This document shows, in pieces, positions 7,809-11,029 of a DNA stretch of 11,029 nucleotides. The stretch spans positions 1 to 11,029 of the forward strand of contig JAPJMP010000053.1 in NCBI GenBank assembly GCA_026461645.1, given 5' to 3'. Below the pieces are notes generated by a model that did no database searches, was not told where the DNA came from, and worked only from the letters and a program-made list of their open reading frames with translations. Within the stretch, counting starts at the first letter, position 1. Each line of letters starts with the position of its first letter. The stretch comes from Burkholderiales bacterium (GTDB lineage: Bacteria; Pseudomonadota; Gammaproteobacteria; Burkholderiales; UBA11063). Position numbers and translations under genes: made by a program.

Positions 7809-9373
7809 TATAAACTTATACCAATCTTAGCAAGTTGTGACTTAATTTCAATATCTAAACGCACAGATTCTTCCATCTGATAACTCAATTTAGCTGTTAA
7901 TTTGCTAATTTTTTCTTCAAACGAAATACCGTCATTTATCTCATCTTCATTACCAACATAACGACCTGGAGTTAAAATATATTCATGGCTTTTAATCTCA
8001 TCAATAGATGCTGATTTACAAAAACCTTTTTGATCTTTATATTCAGATGAGTTATTGCGCCAATAGTGGTAAGTATCTGCAATGTTTCTGATATCATCAT
8101 CATTAAATACTCTAAATGTTCTATTTTCAAGAATGCCATTATTACTTGCATTAATAAACAAAACTTCATTCCCACGCTTACGATCTAAGTTTGCCGTGCG
8201 TTTCCTAGAAATAAACCATAAACAAGCTGGAATACCTGTGTTATAAAACATTTGTGGTGGAAGCGCTACAATGCAATCTAATAAATTAGCCTCAACTATC
8301 TTTTGCCTGATTAACCCTTCATTACCAGATTGCGATGATAATGAACCATTTGATAATACTGTCACCATTATGCCATTAGGTGCTAGGTGATAAATCATAT
8401 GTTGCATCCACGCAAAATTTGCATTACCTGCCGGTGGTACCCCATAAATCCAACGCGGATCATTTTGCATTAATTCCTGTCCGTAATCAGATTGATTAAA
8501 TGGCGGATTAGCTAATATATAATCAGCCTTTAGAGTTGGATGGGCATCATTTAAAAATGAGCCTTCACTATTCCATTTTATTTGTGAACCATCAATCCCA
8601 CGAATTACTAAATTCATTCGGCTTAATTTATAAGTAGTTTGGTTGCTCTCTTGTCCATAAATAGATAGGTCATTGATGTTGCCAGAATGTTCCAAAATGA
8701 ATTTTTCACTCATCACAAACATACCAGCACTACCACAACATGGGTCATATACCCGCCCTTTATAAGGCTCAATCATTTCTACCATTAAACGCACAACTGA
8801 TTTTGGAGTATAGAATTGTCCACCTTTTTTACCTTCACTACTTGCAAATTGACCTAAGAAATACTCATACACCTTACCAAGTAAATCTTTAGACTTTGCA
8901 GCCTCGCTACCAATATCTATATTGGCAATCAAATCTATTAAGCTACCTAGTGCTGCCTTATCAAGTTTTTCATGAGCATAAACTACAGGTAAAATACCTT
9001 TGAGGCTTTTATTTAATTTCTCAATAGCAATCATTGCTTCATCAATTAAAGTTCCTATATTAGGCTGCTTGCTATTACTATGTAGAAATGACCATCTGGC
9101 ATTAATTGGTACAAAAAATACATTTTCAGCCAAGTATTCATCAGGGTCTTCTGGATTACCACCTTCATATCGGTTTGTTCCTGAGTGTAGTTTTTGATGC
9201 AACTCTTCAAATGCATCTGAAATAAACTTGAGAAAAATTAAACCCAGCACAACATGTTTATACTCGGCAGCATCAATATTTTTACGTAATTTATCAGCAG
9301 CCTCAAATAGTATTTGCTCAAATGCTTTGCCATTATCTTTATTTTTTTTGACTTGCAATTTTTGTGTTGTCAT
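7808..9373 (-). CDS. hsdM: Type I DNA adenine-N6 methyltransferase subunit
   Basis: HsdM transfers a methyl group from S-adenosylmethionine to adenine in the site chosen by HsdS, protecting host DNA. The 521-aa length is typical. The N-terminal HsdM_N helical domain (about 15-140) includes ADKLRKNIDAAEYKHVVLG. The N6_Mtase domain (about 160-480) has GGQFYTP (184-190), SAM-binding motif I DPCCGSAG (210-217) and catalytic NPPF (289-292), the N6-adenine signature. It is the first gene of the operon. The ATG at 9371-9373 is preceded by AGG and GAG as ribosome site. An A8 run (complement of 9342-9349) falls in codons for the VKKN stretch near residues 8-11, where slippage would frameshift the gene. 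It is intact here. Confidence 0.96.
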   Translation of the reverse strand: MTTQKLQVKKNKDNGKAFEQILFEAADKLRKNIDAAEYKHVVLGLIFLKFISDAFEELHQKLHSGTNRYEGGNPEDPDEYLAENVFFVPINARWSFLHSNSKQPNIGTLIDEAMIAIEKLNKSLKGILPVVYAHEKLDKAALGSLIDLIANIDIGSEAAKSKDLLGKVYEYFLGQFASSEGKKGGQFYTPKSVVRLMVEMIEPYKGRVYDPCCGSAGMFVMSEKFILEHSGNINDLSIYGQESNQTTYKLSRMNLVIRGIDGSQIKWNSEGSFLNDAHPTLKADYILANPPFNQSDYGQELMQNDPRWIYGVPPAGNANFAWMQHMIYHLAPNGIMVTVLSNGSLSSQSGNEGLIRQKIVEANLLDCIVALPPQMFYNTGIPACLWFISRKRTANLDRKRGNEVLFINASNNGILENRTFRVFNDDDIRNIADTYHYWRNNSSEYKDQKGFCKSASIDEIKSHEYILTPGRYVGNEDEINDGISFEEKISKLTAKLSYQMEESVRLDIEIKSQLAKIGISL

Positions 9374-9423
9374 TTACTCATACCTAAATACTGTTTTAGC
9401 AACCGCGTTCACTTTTTATTAAA

Positions 9424-9429
9424 AATATA
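9424..9429 (-). promoter_or_regulatory. Candidate -10 box for the hsd operon
   Basis: On the minus strand TATATT (five of six to consensus) lies about 50 nt before the hsdM start. The -35 region at 16-18 nt spacing is poor (TAATGG or TTAATG), and it falls inside the operator-like dyad at 9440-9460. A bound repressor there would block polymerase. No better hsd promoter was found by eye. Confidence 0.3.
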
Positions 9430-9430
9430 C

Positions 9431-9461
9431 TTGACAATGTATTCACCCATTAAGTGATAAT
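9431..9461 (+). promoter_or_regulatory. Divergent plus-strand promoter candidate
   Basis: A perfect -35 TTGACA (9431-9436) is followed after 19 nt by GATAAT (9456-9461), five of six to the -10 consensus; the spacer is long. Transcription would begin near 9467-9469 and run away from hsdM. It could give a small RNA or a leaderless message for the 32-codon frame at 9468. Confidence 0.35.
9440..9460. promoter_or_regulatory. Operator-like dyad resembling the repressor-gene dyad
   Basis: TATTCAC (9440-9446), seven bases, then GTGATAA (9454-9460). The left arm is identical to that of the dyad at 413-432. The right arm starts with the same GTGA but then reads TAA instead of ATA, and the spacing is 7 instead of 6. 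It sits between hsdM and a divergent promoter, where a repressor would be expected. TATTCAC also occurs once inside hsdR (near 5357), so the half-site alone is not significant. Confidence 0.35.
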
Positions 9462-9467
9462 CCCGTC

Positions 9468-9566
9468 ATGAACTCAACCTTCTATCGTATACTATATTTA
9501 GCTTCATTGAATAGCGAATTTTACCACGATCTTGTACCTTTCTATCTAATAATTGAATTTCAATAG
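9468..9566 (+). CDS. Possible 32-aa leaderless small ORF, unrecognised
   Basis: An ATG at 9468 opens 32 codons (starting MNSTFYRILYLASL, ending PFYLIIEFQ) and closes with TAG. There is no ribosome site, but the ATG coincides with the predicted start of transcription from the TTGACA/GATAAT pair, so a leaderless message is conceivable. The product would be hydrophobic and aromatic-rich. A chance open frame is at least as likely. Confidence 0.15.
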   Translation: MNSTFYRILYLASLNSEFYHDLVPFYLIIEFQ

Positions 9567-9840
9567 AGACATTGTGTGATTAAATAGATAAAAATCAAGC
9601 AGTTTAGTTAGTTAACTGGCATAACAGAAATGGATGTTCGAAAAAAACGCCATGAAGACAAATGGGGGAACAAATTGTTAAAACTGCCAAAAATATTGTG
9701 CTAATTTAAGGGCTGAAATTTTAAATAAAATTGTCCGTAATGAATTTGGTTACAGCCAATACTTTTCGACTCAAAATTTGCTAAAAGGCTTACCTTTTTA
9801 TAATTTAAGCGTTAGCTAGTATAAAAGATGCAATCTAAAA

Positions 9841-9865
9841 TTCCACCCGAGTTTTTACGGTGGGA
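9841..9865 (-). terminator. Hairpin, possible minus-strand terminator
   Basis: TTCCACC (9841-9847) pairs with GGTGGGA (9859-9865), one wobble, around an 11-nt loop. Read on the minus strand the stem is followed by TTTTAG, a short U-rich tail, whereas on the plus strand A-rich sequence follows. It could therefore end a transcript coming from the right. No minus-strand gene lies between it and the transposon, so its purpose is unclear. Confidence 0.3.
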
Positions 9866-9899
9866 TGATAAAAATAAGTGATATTTACATAAAAGGTTT

Positions 9900-9918
9900 T
9901 TTAAGGGGTACCCTTAAA
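9900..9918. repeat. Perfect 8-bp hairpin without T tract
   Basis: TTTAAGGG (9900-9907) and CCCTTAAA (9911-9918) are perfect complements around GTA. Neither strand has a T run after the stem, so it is not a standard terminator. It may be a protein-binding palindrome, an element end or part of a structured RNA with the hairpin at 9841-9865. Confidence 0.4.
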
Positions 9919-10042
9919 GCACAGTCGGGTTTAATCAATTCGTTAGAAGTGTATTACAAACCGCCATCGTGCCTATTCCATATAATATCCTAAACGTCTA
10001 TAAATCTATATCATACAAATGATAAAACGAATATGAAACTTA

Positions 10043-10096
10043 ATTAGATCTCATGTAAAACTTTCGTGTGAGAATTAATATCTTAGATTTTATAAT
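10043..10096 (+). promoter_or_regulatory. Inverted repeat and -10 box upstream of the small HTH gene
   Basis: ATTAGATCTCA (10043-10053) and TGAGAATTAAT (10069-10079) form an inverted repeat with 9 of 11 positions matching. A perfect TATAAT follows at 10091-10096, 30 nt before the ATG at 10127. No good -35 hexamer is seen; the right arm of the repeat covers that area, which suits control by a DNA-binding protein. Confidence 0.35.
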
Positions 10097-10126
10097 CATT
10101 CCAGATTAATATTTGGAGTGCAATAA

Positions 10127-10408
10127 ATGAAAAATTATGAACGGGTATTATCCAATTATGATTTTATTCTGGCTTTACTTGATGCTGGGTTCACCATTAA
10201 GGAACTTGTAAACGAAATCAACAGTAAGTTGTATGAATCATTTACCTATCGTGAATTGCTATATCTTATTCAAAAAGTAAGAGCTAAAACCATCCATAAG
10301 GAGTATGACAATATCATATTAATTGATAGTATGACCCGTATTATGGATGTAAATTTAAATAAATATTGTGTCGATTTTTATGGCTTATTAGTTATACTAA
10401 ATTCATAA
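10127..10408 (+). CDS. Small HTH-like protein of unknown function, probably cut short by the IS
   Basis: The frame encodes 93 aa after a good GGAG ribosome site 8 nt before the ATG and a TATAAT box upstream, so it looks like a genuine gene start. Residues about 12-52 read like a helix-turn-helix of the kind seen in plasmid and mobile-element proteins: DAGFTIKELVNEIN, then FTYRELLYLIQKVR. This resemblance is by eye only. I do not recognise the family. The final codons (V89 to S93) fall in GTTATACTAAATTCA, which appears to be the terminal inverted repeat of the adjacent IS630 element after a TA dinucleotide at 10389-10390. The native protein was then probably longer and is truncated after about L88. 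No partner gene is visible. Confidence 0.5.
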   Translation: MKNYERVLSNYDFILALLDAGFTIKELVNEINSKLYESFTYRELLYLIQKVRAKTIHKEYDNIILIDSMTRIMDVNLNKYCVDFYGLLVILNS

Positions 10409-10415
10409 AATAAAC

Positions 10416-10970
10416 TTACAAATAATTGCATGCGCAGTTACTAATAATATCGCCATAAGTAATACCCCTGATAAACTTGCATACAGCGGCCTCCAAGTCT
10501 TCGATGCTATTATAAAACTTATTTCTAAGAGTCTTACTTTTTATAAACTGCCATAATCTTTCTACCGGGTTAAGCTCAGGAGAATATGGTGGCAAATGTA
10601 ATAGCTCTATATTTGGTGGAACTTTCAATTCATTTGATTTGTGCCAGGCTGCACCATCCAACACTAATATTACTTTCTTGCCCCTTAAGCTTTTTGCCAG
10701 CCTTTCAAGATAAACGTTCATATTGTTCGAATTAACTTCTGGCAACAGTAAACTAAAATTGTAACCGCTGGTACTAGAAATTGCGCTATATACATAAAAA
10801 TTTTGAAACCCTAATTTAATATTAACTGGAGTTCTAACTCCGCGCTCAAACCATCCATGCCCAAGTTTGGAGTGCGTGCCAAACCTAGACTCATCAAAAA
10901 ATAAAACTTGCACATTATCACTTTTTACCATTTCCTGAAGTTTTTTTAAAAGCTTCATGCGTTGATGCAT
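10416..10970 (-). CDS. IS630-family transposase, catalytic (C-terminal) part
   Basis: These 184 residues form the DDE catalytic domain that cuts and joins the element's ends. LFFDESRFG carries the first Asp (D26), ILVLDGAAWH the second (D105) and SPELNPVERLW the Glu (E137). LPPYSPELNPVE is the hallmark of IS630/Tc1-mariner transposases. The N-terminal HTH half is missing from this frame; upstream codons are in the -1-related frame (see 10955-11029). ATG 10970 has AAAAAGG before it and could act as a start, but it more likely lies inside the full transposase. All three catalytic residues are present, so a frameshifted full-length product could be active. Confidence 0.9.
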   Translation of the reverse strand: MHQRMKLLKKLQEMVKSDNVQVLFFDESRFGTHSKLGHGWFERGVRTPVNIKLGFQNFYVYSAISSTSGYNFSLLLPEVNSNNMNVYLERLAKSLRGKKVILVLDGAAWHKSNELKVPPNIELLHLPPYSPELNPVERLWQFIKSKTLRNKFYNSIEDLEAAVCKFIRGITYGDIISNCACNYL

Positions 10971-11029
10971 CCTTTTTGTGGTGGCTTGGGCGTGGGGTAA
11001 TATAGCTCAACCCTAGCTTCTTTATCAAA
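10955..11029 (-). CDS. IS630-family transposase, upstream frame (partial)
   Basis: Minus-strand codons entering from the window edge read FDKEARVELYYPTPKPPQKG and end at TGA (10955-10957). The VELYYPTPKPPQKG part looks like the linker that joins the HTH half of IS630 transposases to the DDE domain. The catalytic frame overlaps it in the -1 frame, with CAA AAA GG at the crossing point (10972-10979). The gene is therefore either expressed by -1 slippage on the A5 run, as some IS630 elements do, or broken. The 5' part lies outside the window. Confidence 0.5.
   Translation of the reverse strand, partial: FDKEARVELYYPTPKPPQKGCINA

Larger units (their letters stand above)
9374..10126. other. Long gene-poor region between hsdM and the small HTH gene
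   Basis: About 750 bases carry no convincing gene. Near hsdM is the divergent promoter/operator area (9424-9461). Further right are a G-C-containing hairpin at 9841-9865, a strong hairpin at 9900-9918 and, before the next gene, an inverted repeat and a TATAAT box. A 45-codon open stretch without a start codon (9682-9819) may be decayed coding sequence, but I recognise nothing in it. The region could hold a small RNA or the remains of an earlier insertion. Confidence 0.5.
10391..11029 (-). mobile_element. IS630-family (Tc1/mariner-like) insertion sequence, 3' part
   Basis: The element contains the transposase read leftward and continues past the right edge of the window. Its left boundary is proposed at 10391, directly after TA (10389-10390), because IS630 elements insert at TA and the distance to the transposase stop (10416) is short, as usual in these compact elements. 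The proposed terminal repeat begins GTTATACTAAATTC. The other end and the TA duplicate lie outside the window, so the boundary is inferred. Confidence 0.65.

Noticed and set aside
9600..9618. CAGTT / AACTG inverted repeat around TAGTTAGTT
   Set aside because: Arms of only 5 bp in AT-rich DNA are expected by chance, and nothing nearby supports a role.
9682..9819. 45-codon plus-strand stretch (NCQKYCANLRAE onward) as a gene fragment
   Set aside because: There is no start codon, and neither the sequence nor the neighbouring frames resemble a family I know. Decay product or chance cannot be told apart.
1..11029. CRISPR arrays, tRNA or rRNA genes
   Set aside because: No regularly spaced repeats, and no tRNA- or rRNA-like sequence was noticed on either strand.

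Overview
The window is an AT-rich stretch (about one third G+C by eye) from a bacterium. It holds a chromosomal type I restriction-modification island flanked by mobile-element debris. The low G+C, the IS630-type transposase and the IS21-like end would fit a host-associated gammaproteobacterium (Legionella- or Francisella-like) or a Rickettsiales relative. No gene here fixes the taxon, so this placement is a guess.

Layout, left to right. (1) Positions 1-450 carry no gene. They contain what looks like an orphan end of an IS21-family element: two near-identical 21-bp repeats, the second followed by a strong outward sigma70-type promoter. A second promoter with a perfect 7-bp dyad (413-432) follows. 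(2) Positions 460-2181, plus strand, are a two-gene operon: a Cro/CI-like HTH plus S24 (LexA/CI-type) repressor, then, 6 nt later, a DUF1016/YhcG-type PD-(D/E)xK nuclease. (3) Positions 2182-2525 are a convergent intergenic gap with a palindrome. (4) Positions 9373-2526, minus strand, are a compact four-gene operon, hsdM-hsdS-(Schlafen/AlbA_2 gene)-hsdR, in which every junction overlaps by 1 to 11 nt. (5) Positions 9374-10126 are about 750 bp without a convincing gene, but with a divergent promoter/operator region and two hairpins. (6) Positions 10127-10408, plus strand, encode a small unrecognised HTH-like protein whose last codons appear to come from the end of an inserted IS630 element. (7) Positions 10391-11029, minus strand, are the 3' part of that IS630 element, with the transposase split by a -1 frame change and running off the window.

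How the parts may work together. HsdM and HsdS form the modification methyltransferase, and adding HsdR gives the ATP-driven restriction complex. The Schlafen-family gene is translationally coupled to hsdS and hsdR and is probably an accessory effector or regulator. The S24 repressor probably autoregulates its own promoter through the 413-432 dyad. A related imperfect dyad (9440-9460) lies just upstream of hsdM, which raises the testable idea that one repressor controls both the YhcG-type nuclease and the restriction operon. The gene families are individually known. The least described aspects are the combination, the possible shared operator and the embedded Schlafen gene.
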